A stretch of DNA of 64,000 nucleotides, from NCBI RefSeq assembly GCF_022346605.1, contig NZ_JAKRNT010000001.1:248001-312000 (forward strand). Direction: 5' to 3'. Within the stretch, counting starts at the first letter, position 1; the number at the start of each line of letters is the position of its first letter. This stretch comes from Sporosarcina sp. ACRSL (GTDB lineage: Bacteria > Bacillota > Bacilli > Bacillales_A > Planococcaceae). Positions 18,620-26,812 of this stretch are shown in pieces. The notes under the pieces were generated by a model. The model was given only the letters and a program-made list of their open reading frames with translations, was not told where the DNA came from and did not search any database. A program made the translations under genes and the position numbers.

Positions 18620-19339
18620 TTGAAGAAATCAATCAACTGGAAATTTACAATTGTCCTCCTGTTAATTGGATTTATGATTGCTGTCCAATACAATACATTG
18701 GAAAATCCTAAGGAACGTGATACGAGGGATATATGGGCAATACGCCAAGAGTTGGCAGAAGAGAAAAAACTCCATTCAGAGCTTCTCACTGAAATCCGTG
18801 ACTTGGATAACACGATCGCATCTTATAAAACATTGAGCGAATCGAGCACGGGACAAGCACTGAAGGAAACTGTGGACAAACTACATAAAAGAGCGGGAAC
18901 GACAAATATTACAGGACCCGGCGTTACGATCGAAATTCGTCCTTCCATTGAAAGCGTAGCGTATGGAATACCAATCACGAGTATTTCATCCGATTTATTA
19001 ACTCGTTTCGTCAACGAAGTGAATCGATTTAAAGGAATTCAAATGGAGATTGACGGAAAACGGTATACGATGATGAGCTCGATCCGGGTTATCAATGGCA
19101 CGACAGCGGTAAATGGACTTAATGTCTCGACTCCCCCTTTTACGATTAAAATCGTTTCTCCTACAATGGCTGATAGCGAGAAGCTATATAATTATCTGTT
19201 GGCATCGTCCATTCATGATGATTTTTATCTTGATAATCTCGTGCTTGACATCCAACAGCCGGAAAAGGAAGTAACGATTCGGGGATATCCCGACAAATTT
19301 GAAAATCTGTATTTAAATGAACTTCCGAAAGGGGAATGA
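18620..19339 (+). CDS. DUF881 family protein (YlxW/YlxX-like), second copy
   Basis: Paralogue of the preceding gene: 239 residues with one N-terminal helix (about 7-24), a coiled coil (about 35-95) and a DUF881 domain with GPGVTIEIRP near residue 97, a region equivalent to INGQRIS (IDGKRYTMMS) and VINGTTAVNG. The start is TTG with an excellent AAGGAGGGTG site. Two adjacent diverged copies suggest an old duplication kept across Bacillales. Function is unknown; outside-facing interaction with the divisome is only a guess from context. Confidence 0.85.
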   Translation: MKKSINWKFTIVLLLIGFMIAVQYNTLENPKERDTRDIWAIRQELAEEKKLHSELLTEIRDLDNTIASYKTLSESSTGQALKETVDKLHKRAGTTNITGPGVTIEIRPSIESVAYGIPITSISSDLLTRFVNEVNRFKGIQMEIDGKRYTMMSSIRVINGTTAVNGLNVSTPPFTIKIVSPTMADSEKLYNYLLASSIHDDFYLDNLVLDIQQPEKEVTIRGYPDKFENLYLNELPKGE

Positions 19340-19341
19340 CA

Positions 19342-19713
19342 ATGTGGTTGCCACTGCTCGGTTTAATACTTGGCGTTTCACTTGGGCTGTTGTCGGACAT
19401 ACAAATCCCGCATATTTACAGCAACTATTTATCTATCGCCGTGCTAGCTGCATTGGATACGCTTTTCGGAGGAATACGGGCACATCTTCAGCAAATATAT
19501 GATGATAAGGTGTTCATTTCCGGCTTCTTTTTCAATATTGCACTAGCAGCAGGGTTGGCGTTCCTCGGAGTGCATCTTGGAGTAGATTTATATTTAGCTG
19601 CCGTATTCGCATTCGGTGTAAGGCTATTCCAGAATATCGCCGTCATAAGAAGGATTTTGTTGACGAAATGGTCAGAACGAAGTAGGGTTTCTGAAACGAA
19701 TGTTCAGGAATGA
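19342..19713 (+). CDS. sbp: Small basic protein Sbp (DUF1290)
   Basis: A 123-residue integral membrane protein of unknown function that sits before ftsA in Firmicutes. It has three hydrophobic segments and the strongly conserved block YSNYLSIAVLAALDTLFGG near residue 28, then FFFNIALAAGLAFLGVHLG and GVRLFQNIAVIRR. The ATG giving MWLPLLG is chosen over the ATG two codons earlier because it has better spacing to AAAGGGG and matches the B. subtilis start. Despite the name, its tail here is mixed rather than strongly basic. Confidence 0.9.
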   Translation: MWLPLLGLILGVSLGLLSDIQIPHIYSNYLSIAVLAALDTLFGGIRAHLQQIYDDKVFISGFFFNIALAAGLAFLGVHLGVDLYLAAVFAFGVRLFQNIAVIRRILLTKWSERSRVSETNVQE

Positions 19714-19810
19714 AAGGAATTGATCGACGGATGGAGAAAATATTTAGACAATATGACCGTAATACAATAGAATGTAAGATAAGGACTGTAGTTATGGGAG
19801 GTGCCGGAAT

Positions 19811-21094
19811 TTGAGTCAATCTACAATATATGTATCACTTGATATAGGATCTTCGTCAGTCAAAGTGCTGATCGGCGAAGTGGACGGCGGATCCCTCCAC
19901 GTAATCGGAGTCGGTAACGTCCAATCTGCAGGCATTCGTAAAGGGACGATTATCGACATCGATGCGACTGTCCAATCCATCCGGAAAGCGGTGGAACAAG
20001 CTGAACGGATGACAGGCATGCAAATCAGAGAAGTCATTTTAGGCATCCCTGCAAATGGGGTTCTCCTACAAGATGTTAAAGGTGTTGTAGCTGTTAATTC
20101 GGAGAACCGTGAAATTACCGATGATGACTTAGATCGAGTTATGAAATCGGCACAAGTCATGTCGGTTCCACCTGAACGAGAAATCGTCAACATCATACCG
20201 AAACAATTCATCGTGGACGACTATGATGAAATTAAAGACCCACGCGGAATGATCGGCGTCCGTCTGGAAATGGACGGTACACTCATTACGACTTCTAAAA
20301 CATTAGTTCATAATATTTTACGCTGTGTCGAACGGGCGGGCTTGGTCATCCGTGAAATATATTTACAACCTTTGGCAGCTGGGACATTTGCATTGACAGA
20401 TGATGAAATGAACCATGGAACTGCATTCATCGATATAGGTGGAGGCTCAACGACGATTGCCATTTTTGGGGATAATCGGTTCGTCTCAACTGCCGTCATA
20501 CCGGTTGGCGGTGATCATATTACAAAGGACTTGTCTATCATTCTGAAGACACCTACAGAGCACGCTAGAAAGATCAAACACCAATATGGACATGCTTTTT
20601 ACGATGACGCATCGGATGATGAACTGTTTGAAGTCCCGGTCATCGGTGCCGATTCGAAAGATCAATATAGTCAAAGATACATATCGGAAATTATTGGTGT
20701 CCGATTGGAAGAACTGTTCGACTTGGTTTTAGAAGAGCTGTATCGTATGGGAATCCATGACTTACCAGGAGGCGTCGTATTGACAGGCGGCACGACGAAA
20801 CTCGATGGAATCTTGCAACTTGCAAGACATGTTTTGAAAACGAGAGTACGCATCCATACGCCGGAATATATCGGAGTTCGTGAACCGATGTATTCGACTG
20901 CAGTCGGTCTAATCCGTTATGCTAGTATGGAAGATAGCTATTTTGGTATAACTGCAGAATCTCAAACTGCTGTTGCACACAGTGAGATGGACTATCCATC
21001 TCCTGCTAAAAAGAAGGTCGCCGCAAAACCAAAAGAAAAAAAGACAAGCTTCATGAGCAAAACAAAGAAATTTTTCGACGGATTTTTTGAGTGA
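19811..21094 (+). CDS. ftsA: Cell division protein FtsA
   Basis: FtsA is the actin-like protein that tethers FtsZ filaments to the membrane. The 427 residues start at a TTG with GGGAGGTG upstream. The actin-fold phosphate loop is YVSLDIGSSSVKVLIG (residues 6-21), a second phosphate motif FIDIGGGSTTIAIF lies near 205, and the adenosine motif GVVLTGGTTKLDG near 320. The C-terminus is Lys/Phe-rich (SFMSKTKKFFDGFFE), the amphipathic membrane-targeting helix. ftsZ follows after 40 bp. No clear vegetative promoter is visible in the 97-bp gap upstream. Confidence 0.97.
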   Translation: MSQSTIYVSLDIGSSSVKVLIGEVDGGSLHVIGVGNVQSAGIRKGTIIDIDATVQSIRKAVEQAERMTGMQIREVILGIPANGVLLQDVKGVVAVNSENREITDDDLDRVMKSAQVMSVPPEREIVNIIPKQFIVDDYDEIKDPRGMIGVRLEMDGTLITTSKTLVHNILRCVERAGLVIREIYLQPLAAGTFALTDDEMNHGTAFIDIGGGSTTIAIFGDNRFVSTAVIPVGGDHITKDLSIILKTPTEHARKIKHQYGHAFYDDASDDELFEVPVIGADSKDQYSQRYISEIIGVRLEELFDLVLEELYRMGIHDLPGGVVLTGGTTKLDGILQLARHVLKTRVRIHTPEYIGVREPMYSTAVGLIRYASMEDSYFGITAESQTAVAHSEMDYPSPAKKKVAAKPKEKKTSFMSKTKKFFDGFFE

Positions 21095-21134
21095 CTGTCT
21101 AAAGATGGTCATATAGGGATTAGGAGGAGAGAGC

Positions 21135-22295
21135 ATGCTAGATTTTGATACGAATATTGATGCACTCGCGGTCATTAAAGTGATCGGAGTTGGTGGTGGA
21201 GGAAACAACGCGGTTAACCGCATGATCGAACATGGAGTACAAGGCGTAGAATTCATCGCTGTGAATACAGACGCGCAAGCGCTTAATTTATCTCAAGCTG
21301 AAGTGAAATTGCAGATTGGAGCCAAATTGACTCGTGGCCTTGGGGCAGGAGCAAACCCTGACGTTGGGAAAAAAGCAGCGGAGGAAAGCCGGGAGCAAAT
21401 CGAAGAGGCGCTTCGCGGTGCTGATATGGTGTTCGTAACCGCAGGTATGGGCGGAGGAACTGGAACAGGTGCAGCGCCTGTCATCGCACAAGTCGCAAAA
21501 GATCTCGGTGCATTGACTGTTGGCGTCGTTACACGTCCATTCACTTTTGAAGGCCGGAAACGTCAAACGCAAGCGATAGGCGGAATTGCAGCAATGAAAG
21601 AATCGGTCGACACGCTTATCGTCATTCCGAACGATAAATTATTAGAAATTGTCGATAAGAACACACCGATGCTCGAAGCTTTCCGGGAAGCTGACAATGT
21701 ACTGCGCCAAGGGGTTCAAGGCATTTCAGATTTGATTGCTGTCCCTGGGCTTATCAACTTGGACTTTGCAGACGTGAAAACCATTATGTCCAATAAAGGT
21801 TCAGCACTCATGGGTATCGGTATGTCGACAGGTGAAAACCGCGCTGCCGAAGCCGCGAAAAAAGCTATTTCAAGCCCACTTCTAGAAACGTCAATTGACG
21901 GAGCCAAAGGGGTTTTAATGAATATTACGGGCGGTTCCAATTTGAGCTTATTCGAGGTTCAAGAAGCTGCAGATATCGTAGCTTCCGCATCTGATGAAGA
22001 TGTCAATATGATCTTCGGTTCAGTCATCAATGATAATTTGAAAGATGAAATTGTCGTCACGGTCATCGCAACTGGTTTCAACGAAGAGCAGTTGAATCAA
22101 CCGAAGCCATCAAGAAATCCAGGGTTCGGTGCTACGCGTCAACGTGAACCTCAGACTGTGCAACAACCGTCGCATACTCGACGGGAAGAAACGCAGCAAC
22201 AGTTCCAGCAGCCTGAGCCGACGAGACACCAGCAAAGTCATCAGCAAGAAGATGCATTGGATATTCCGACATTCTTGCGCAATCGTAGAAGATAA
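21135..22295 (+). CDS. ftsZ: Cell division protein FtsZ
   Basis: FtsZ is the tubulin-like GTPase that forms the division ring. The 386 residues contain the nucleotide loop [13 protein letters not shown] near residue 19, the tubulin signature [13 protein letters not shown] near 106 and the T7 loop [11 protein letters not shown] near 207. The linker is Gln-rich (about 325-370) and the tail ends [11 protein letters not shown], the conserved peptide that binds FtsA and SepF. TAGGAGGAGAG gives strong translation. A terminator follows directly, ending the dcw transcript. Confidence 0.98.
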   Translation: MLDFDTNIDALAVIKVIGVGGGGNNAVNRMIEHGVQGVEFIAVNTDAQALNLSQAEVKLQIGAKLTRGLGAGANPDVGKKAAEESREQIEEALRGADMVFVTAGMGGGTGTGAAPVIAQVAKDLGALTVGVVTRPFTFEGRKRQTQAIGGIAAMKESVDTLIVIPNDKLLEIVDKNTPMLEAFREADNVLRQGVQGISDLIAVPGLINLDFADVKTIMSNKGSALMGIGMSTGENRAAEAAKKAISSPLLETSIDGAKGVLMNITGGSNLSLFEVQEAADIVASASDEDVNMIFGSVINDNLKDEIVVTVIATGFNEEQLNQPKPSRNPGFGATRQREPQTVQQPSHTRREETQQQFQQPEPTRHQQSHQQEDALDIPTFLRNRRR

Positions 22296-22316
22296 AAACA
22301 AAACTAAATAGAGAAG

Positions 22317-22357
22317 CTCTCCGGTAGTCCGATCTGGACAAGCCGGAGAGTTTTTTT
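22317..22357 (+). terminator. Intrinsic terminator after ftsZ
   Basis: An 8-bp outer stem (CTCTCCGG with CCGGAGAG) encloses a smaller GTCC/GGAC stem and is followed by seven T residues. Confidence 0.85.
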
Positions 22358-22373
22358 ATTTTTGCGCTATTCA

Positions 22374-22411
22374 TGTCGAATATTTACTATAATTTTTCCT
22401 TTGTTCCGACA
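22374..22411 (+). promoter_or_regulatory. Spo0A-like boxes upstream of spoIIGA
   Basis: A perfect 0A box TGTCGAA lies at 22374-22380 and a one-mismatch inverse box (TCCGACA) at 22405-22411. TTGTTC and CATAAT spaced by 18 bp could be the core promoter. In B. subtilis the spoIIG operon is switched on by Spo0A~P through two such sites, so the arrangement fits. Exact promoter boxes remain uncertain. Confidence 0.5.
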
Positions 22412-22460
22412 AACATTGCAGTCACATAATGATATCCTTACGTACAAGGAGGGCGGGCTG

Positions 22461-23321
22461 ATGTATGGGGAGCTCATTGTTGGGATTAACATGGTTTTTA
22501 ATTATGTCATTTTGTCTTTTGCTAACCGAATGGTCAAGGCACAAGCTACAAGGCTTCGTCTCCTACTAGCTTCGCTTGCTGGGGCATTGCCTGTTGCGAT
22601 TTTTCCCGATTCCCGTATAGCCATTTTCATCGCCTTCGGTTTAATGATCATCTGTGCATTTGGAATGTCCATGAGTTCTATCGGCAACCCTGCGGTTATT
22701 GTATTGATCGGCGCACTATTTGCAGGTGGAGCGTTAACTGTCTTCACGGAAAAGTTCATGTCCTCGGATTCCAAAGCTACCGTCTTCATCAGTGCACTTT
22801 TAGCTTATCTTTTTCTTTATTTATTCAAAACGAAGTGGATGGATGTTAGAGTGGCCCGCAGACTGTCTTCCTTTTCGGTGGCGTCAGAATTGTCCATTTG
22901 GAATGAAACGATTTCCATACCGTGCTTCATCGATACAGGAAATCGTTGTATCGAGCCAATGTCCGGCGACCCTGTACATTTCGTCTCCTTAAAATTTGTG
23001 GAACGCTCAATTCCCGAAGACTTGAAGGGACCGTTGCTTTCATGCAATACGAAAGAAATGCCCCAACTTTCAGTTTTCCCTACCCGTTTTCAAAAAAGTT
23101 TACGGCTGATCAGGCTGCAGACCGTCCAAGGTGCTTCTTGGGCAGTCGGTTTCAAATTCGACCGATGGATCATCGCGGAAGGGAGTGAATTGCCACCGGG
23201 CTATATCGTCTTGACGAAGCAGGATAACCGTTATCCGGAAGGAGCGGGTGCCATTATGCACGCCTCTGCATTGGAATCCATTTCGAACGAAAGGGGAACT
23301 AGTCATGTTGCAGGAATTTAA
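22461..23321 (+). CDS. spoIIGA: Sigma-E processing protease SpoIIGA
   Basis: SpoIIGA is the membrane aspartic protease that removes the pro-sequence of SigE after a forespore signal. The 286 residues have a hydrophobic N-terminal half with about five membrane helices (residues 1-120). The soluble protease half carries the active-site motif [12 protein letters not shown], Asp at about residue 156. The ATG is selected because AAGGAGGGCGGG is just upstream; an earlier in-frame ATG has none. The gene overlaps sigE by 17 bp, which couples the protease with its substrate. Confidence 0.93.
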   Translation: MYGELIVGINMVFNYVILSFANRMVKAQATRLRLLLASLAGALPVAIFPDSRIAIFIAFGLMIICAFGMSMSSIGNPAVIVLIGALFAGGALTVFTEKFMSSDSKATVFISALLAYLFLYLFKTKWMDVRVARRLSSFSVASELSIWNETISIPCFIDTGNRCIEPMSGDPVHFVSLKFVERSIPEDLKGPLLSCNTKEMPQLSVFPTRFQKSLRLIRLQTVQGASWAVGFKFDRWIIAEGSELPPGYIVLTKQDNRYPEGAGAIMHASALESISNERGTSHVAGI

Positions 23322-24018
23322 AAAATGGATATCGATCATCAAGAGCTTCCTAACTAGAAAAAAGAGCGGCACTTTTTACATCGGCGGACACGAATCGTTA
23401 CCAAAGCCTTTGTCGAGGGAAGATGAGGCAAAAACAATCAGAGCCTTCATGGAAGGTGATATGGATGCCAGGGATACACTTATTGAAAAGAATCTCCGGC
23501 TCGTCGTTTATATAGCCCGCCGTTTCGACAATACAAATACGCATATTGAAGATTTAATCAGCATCGGGACAATCGGACTTATAAAGGCGATCGAAACGTT
23601 TAAAAGCGATCGCAATATTAAATTGGCGACATATGCTTCAAGATGTATAGAAAATGAAATTCTTATGCATTTAAGAAAAACGAATCGAATCCGTTCGGAA
23701 ATTTCCTTCGACGAACCTTTAAATTCTGATGCGGATGGAAATGAGCTATTATTGTCCGATATTTTAGGAACGGACGAACATATTATCATTGACGACGTTG
23801 AAAGAAAACTGGAACGACAACATATGATTGAAGCAATCAGCACGTTGGACGAACGGGAGAAATATATAATGGAATGCAGATTCGGGCTCACAGGACATCT
23901 CGAAATGACACAAAAGGAAGTTGCAGAACTACTGGGTATTTCGCAATCTTATATTTCAAGACTTGAAAAGAAAATCATCTCCGAACTGCGTGACAGATTG
24001 AATCACCCAATTGCTTGA
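23305..24018 (+). CDS. sigE: RNA polymerase sporulation sigma factor SigE (pro-form)
   Basis: SigE drives early mother-cell gene expression. The 237-residue precursor begins with a basic, hydrophobic pro-sequence of about 25 residues that ends at the TFYIGG stretch, close to the known SpoIIGA cleavage context in B. subtilis (YYIGG). Region 2 contains [16 protein letters not shown] and [17 protein letters not shown]. Region 4 contains the helix-turn-helix [19 protein letters not shown]. The ATG has AAAGGGGAA upstream and lies inside the 3' end of spoIIGA. Confidence 0.96.
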   Translation: MLQEFKKWISIIKSFLTRKKSGTFYIGGHESLPKPLSREDEAKTIRAFMEGDMDARDTLIEKNLRLVVYIARRFDNTNTHIEDLISIGTIGLIKAIETFKSDRNIKLATYASRCIENEILMHLRKTNRIRSEISFDEPLNSDADGNELLLSDILGTDEHIIIDDVERKLERQHMIEAISTLDEREKYIMECRFGLTGHLEMTQKEVAELLGISQSYISRLEKKIISELRDRLNHPIA

Positions 24019-24044
24019 TGGTTGAAATTGGTGAATTGGATTTC

Positions 24045-24073
24045 GCATATTCCGTAAGTGTGAGGACAGACTA
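24045..24073 (+). promoter_or_regulatory. SigF-type promoter for sigG
   Basis: GCATA is followed after 14 bp by GGACAGACTA. This matches the SigF consensus (GYATA and GGNNANANTR) at every defined position. It ends 38 bp before the sigG start codon. sigG is a classic SigF target in the forespore and SigG recognises a similar site, so positive autoregulation is also expected. Confidence 0.75.
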
Positions 24074-24111
24074 TTTTGTACAGTCATCTACAGAATGCGG
24101 AGGAAAAGCGA

Positions 24112-24894
24112 ATGATGCGTACAAGAGTTGAAATCTGTGGTATCGATACGTCCAATTTGCCATTACTGACGAATGAAGTGATGAAAGAAACGTTTATCCG
24201 GCTTCAAAATGGTGACGAATCGGCAAGGGAAGAACTCGTAATTGGAAACTTGCGGTTAGTTTTAAGTCTAGTTCAAAGGTTTGCTTATAGGGGGGAGCAA
24301 GCAGACGATCTTTTTCAAGTTGGCTGCATAGGATTATTAAAGTCCATTGACAATTTTGATTTGAAACATAATGTTCGATTTTCAACATATGCCGTGCCGA
24401 TGATCATTGGGGAGATCAAAAGACATTTGAGAGACCATCATGCCATTAGAGTATCCCGATCTCTCAGGGATATAGCTTATAAGGCAATTAGGGCAAAAGA
24501 ACAGTTTGTGAATGAACATCAGAAGGAGCCTCGGATTTCCGATTTGGCAGAAGTTACGGGCATTCCGGAAGAAGATATCTTATTTGCACTCGATGCAATT
24601 CAAGACCCGATGTCCCTTCATGAACCGATGAACGGCGACGGCGGCGATCCTGTATTTATTATGGATCAGTTACAGGATAAAAAAGTATCAGAAGAGCGTT
24701 GGCTCACTTATGTATCTGTAAAAGAAACGGTTGCTGGCATGACGGAAAGACAGCAACTCATCCTTTCTAAACGTTTTTATTTAGGACAGACACAAACCGA
24801 AATCGCAAAAGAACTCGGTATCTCCCAAGCCCAAATATCAAGACTCGAAAAAAATGCGATTCAAATTATTCGAGAAGGAATGGAAAATAAATAG
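24112..24894 (+). CDS. sigG: RNA polymerase sporulation sigma factor SigG
   Basis: SigG controls late forespore genes. The 260 residues include the N-terminal signature RVEICGIDTS, region 2 with VIGNLRLVLSLVQRF and DLFQVGCIGLLKSIDNFDL, the core VRFSTYAVPMIIGEIKRHLR, and a region 4 helix-turn-helix EIAKELGISQAQISRLEKN. The ATG at 24112 follows GGAGG; a longer frame reaching 24076 has no ribosome site and would lie against the promoter. A SigF-consensus promoter sits in the gap after sigE, separating its timing from the spoIIG transcript. Confidence 0.95.
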   Translation: MMRTRVEICGIDTSNLPLLTNEVMKETFIRLQNGDESAREELVIGNLRLVLSLVQRFAYRGEQADDLFQVGCIGLLKSIDNFDLKHNVRFSTYAVPMIIGEIKRHLRDHHAIRVSRSLRDIAYKAIRAKEQFVNEHQKEPRISDLAEVTGIPEEDILFALDAIQDPMSLHEPMNGDGGDPVFIMDQLQDKKVSEERWLTYVSVKETVAGMTERQQLILSKRFYLGQTQTEIAKELGISQAQISRLEKNAIQIIREGMENK

Positions 24895-24907
24895 TCAATT
24901 AAAACAA

Positions 24908-24956
24908 GGGGCTGTCTAGAAATCAGTGAAAACTGACTACTATGGCAGCTCCTTTT
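24908..24956 (+). terminator. Probable terminator after sigG
   Basis: A 9-bp stem with two G-T pairs (GGGGCTGTC with GGCAGCTCC) encloses an inner CAGT/ACTG hairpin and is followed by TTTT. Confidence 0.6.
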
Positions 24957-25170
24957 ACTGTTGATTTCCGCTTCAGGCGGACGCTTTCCAATCGAACAGC
25001 GAAGGGTTCGATTTGCCTTAATTTCTGCGCCTTTTGCAGAAATTAAGGCAGCCTATGTGCTCGTAACGCTGAGCTTTTACTCGCAAACGCTGTTCTTCGT
25101 AACAGCGTTCGCTGGAGTCGCCACCTTACTCTCCAATCAACGGAGCTACTTGAAAATAAAAAAACTGACT

Positions 25171-25289
25171 TTACCCAATAATAAATCTCAAAATACAAAA
25201 TGCCCTTACAATTAATATTAAAGCAGCAATACCCAGTAAAAAGGAAGTCTAAAAACCTGAGCCTTGCGTTTTTTGAAGTTGTCGCGCAT
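25171..25289 (-). pseudogene. Frameshifted small membrane peptide frame
   Basis: On the minus strand an ATG opens MRDNFKKRKAQVFRLPF, after which the frame is lost at a run of five T residues. One extra T would restore FLLGIAALILIVRAF and then CILRFIIG before a stop, giving a 39-residue basic-plus-hydrophobic peptide. No clear ribosome site precedes the ATG. It could be a decayed gene, a sequencing error in a homopolymer, or chance. Confidence 0.25.
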
Positions 25290-25390
25290 AAGCTATATAT
25301 ACATCAAATTAATTACCGACATCCATTGTCCAAGGACTTTTAATAACTCTGCAGCTGGTGCTTGGAGTGCAGGCGCGAGACTCCTGCACT

Positions 25391-25638
25391 AGCCGTAACG
25401 AAGAACGGCTTTTGCGAGTAAAAGCGCAGCGTTACGAGCATATCTTTGCACTAGCCGTAACGAAGAACGGCTTTTGCGAGTAAAAGCGCAACGTTACGAG
25501 CATATCTTTGCACTAGCCGTAACGAAGAACGGCTTTTGCGAGTAAAAGCGCAACGTTACGAGCATATCTTTGCACTAGCCGTAACGAAGAACGGCTTTTG
25601 CGAGTGAAAGCGCAGTGTTACGAGCACATCTTTACTCA
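25391..25638 (+). repeat. Tandem repeat, four copies of a 62-bp unit
   Basis: Units start at 25391, 25453, 25515 and 25577, exactly 62 bp apart, and the first three are nearly identical. Each contains nested inverted repeats: AGCCGT/ACGGCT, GCTTTT/AAAAGC and an outer GTAACG/CGTTAC pair. There are no unique spacers, so it is not a CRISPR array. A single inverted copy lies near 25058 and a diverged, interrupted one near 7767. Confidence 0.9.
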
Positions 25639-25802
25639 CAGCGGAGGATGCCTTAATTTCTGCAAAAAACACGCAGAAATACGGCAAATCGAACCCTTCG
25701 CTGTTCGATTGGCTGAGGCAACGCCCGCGGAAAGCGAGTGCTGGAACGGAAAGCAACAGCCCGGTTATAGGCAATATTTTATTATTCACGGGAGGGATAG
25801 GA

Positions 25803-26045
25803 ATGCGATTTTCAGACTTGCAGAAAAAAGAAGTGATTGAAGTGAAAAAGGGTTCTTTCTTAGGATTTGTTCAGGATGCGACCATTGACATGAAAAACGG
25901 CAAAATTGACGTTCTTCAAATTGGGGGAGCAGAAAGATCATTATTCTTGGACTCGAAAATGAAGGACTTGAAGCAAATCAAATACGATGACGTCCTGACA
26001 ATCGGAAAAGATATCGTATTAGTAGGCAAAAAGACTGATAAATGA
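25803..26045 (+). CDS. ylmC: YlmC/YmxH family PRC-barrel sporulation protein
   Basis: An 80-residue PRC-barrel-like protein of the YlmC/YmxH family, small and conserved among spore formers. The barrel strands are visible in MRFSDLQKKEVIEVKKGSFLG and KIDVLQIGG. GGGAGGGATAGG lies just upstream of the ATG. In B. subtilis ylmC follows the sigG region and is expressed in sporulation; its function is not settled. Here the repeat region replaces the usual close link to sigG, and ylmD, which normally comes next, is absent. Confidence 0.85.
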   Translation: MRFSDLQKKEVIEVKKGSFLGFVQDATIDMKNGKIDVLQIGGAERSLFLDSKMKDLKQIKYDDVLTIGKDIVLVGKKTDK

Positions 26046-26055
26046 ACAGTTATCA

Positions 26056-26084
26056 TTGATATGTGTCCGTCCAATTGGTACAAT
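26056..26084 (+). promoter_or_regulatory. SigA promoter for yggS-sepF
   Basis: TTGATA and TACAAT are separated by exactly 17 bp, directly after ylmC and 23 bp before the yggS start. This gives the division genes sepF and yggT a vegetative promoter independent of the sporulation genes upstream. Confidence 0.65.
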
Positions 26085-26107
26085 AAAGCAAAGTAAGCAG
26101 AAAAGTA

Positions 26108-26812
26108 GTGATTTCATTGGACGCACTTCAACAACGTATTCAAAAAATAGAAGAAGAAATTCAAACAGTTTGCAATCGTTCTGGAAGGAATCGTCAAGAC
26201 GTAACGATTGTGGCGGTGACAAAGCAAGTCTCCGCTAAGAGGACAAAGGAAGTCATTGAACTTGGCATTACAGACCTTGGGGAAAATCGACCCGAAGGAC
26301 TTCTTGGAAAAAAAGAAAGCATTCTATCTGAAGGGCTCACTTGGCATTTCATCGGAAATGTACAGAGCCGCAAAGTGAAGGACATCATCAACCAAGTTGA
26401 TTTTCTCCACTCATTGGACCGTATGAGCTTAGCAAAAGAGATTCAAAAACGTGCAACGTCTCCAGTGGATTGCTTCGTGCAAGTGAATGTATCCGGGGAA
26501 GAGTCCAAATCAGGGTTACAACCTGAAGAGGTGGAGGAATTCATTATTCGATTAGCCGAATACGATAAAATTCGTGTGGTCGGTTTAATGACGATGGCTC
26601 CCTTCACACAGGACGAGGAATGGATTCGAACCATTTTTCGTTCATTGCGTGAACTTCGCGACCGAATGGCATCTAAAAAATTGGAACATGCGCCTTGCAC
26701 ACTACTATCCATGGGAATGTCAAACGATTATGTTATCGCAATCGAAGAAGGTGCAACTCACGTTAGAATTGGAACCGCATTAGTCGGGACCGAAAGCGAG
26801 GGAGACGAATGA
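26108..26812 (+). CDS. YggS family pyridoxal phosphate homeostasis protein
   Basis: A PLP-binding alanine-racemase-fold protein (YlmE in B. subtilis, YggS/PLPBP elsewhere) that buffers pyridoxal phosphate and amino acid pools rather than catalysing a known reaction. The 234 residues include the PLP lysine in [11 protein letters not shown] (Lys near 39), the [13 protein letters not shown] segment near 77, [12 protein letters not shown] near 126 and the phosphate-cup motif LSMGMSNDY near 202. The start is GTG, with a TTG three codons later also possible; neither has a strong ribosome site. The stop overlaps sepF (ATGA). Confidence 0.92.
   Translation: MISLDALQQRIQKIEEEIQTVCNRSGRNRQDVTIVAVTKQVSAKRTKEVIELGITDLGENRPEGLLGKKESILSEGLTWHFIGNVQSRKVKDIINQVDFLHSLDRMSLAKEIQKRATSPVDCFVQVNVSGEESKSGLQPEEVEEFIIRLAEYDKIRVVGLMTMAPFTQDEEWIRTIFRSLRELRDRMASKKLEHAPCTLLSMGMSNDYVIAIEEGATHVRIGTALVGTESEGDE

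Larger units (their letters stand above)
24961..25757. repeat. Composite inverted repeat region, copies R2 and R3
   Basis: This 908-bp gap between sigG and ylmC holds two opposed copies of the dispersed repeat. The left arm, in order: a TTTCCGCTTCAGGCGGACGC module (24963-24989), the double-hairpin core (24988-25053), and one AGCCGT-unit in reverse orientation (25058-25106). The right arm: four tandem 62-bp units (25391-25638), the core in reverse (25649-25712), and an inverted module (25727-25755). The interior (25108-25390) is AT-rich and contains only a broken small frame. No transposase is present. It looks like two repeats inserted head to head, or a non-autonomous element. Confidence 0.75.

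Noticed and set aside
24961-25215. Open frame of 84 codons after sigG
   Set aside because: It runs through the repeat module, core hairpins and the inverted 62-bp unit; no ribosome site, no family resemblance.
25391-25638. Possible CRISPR array (regular repeats)
   Set aside because: The whole 62-bp unit repeats without unique spacers, has internal palindromes unlike a CRISPR repeat, and no cas genes are nearby.
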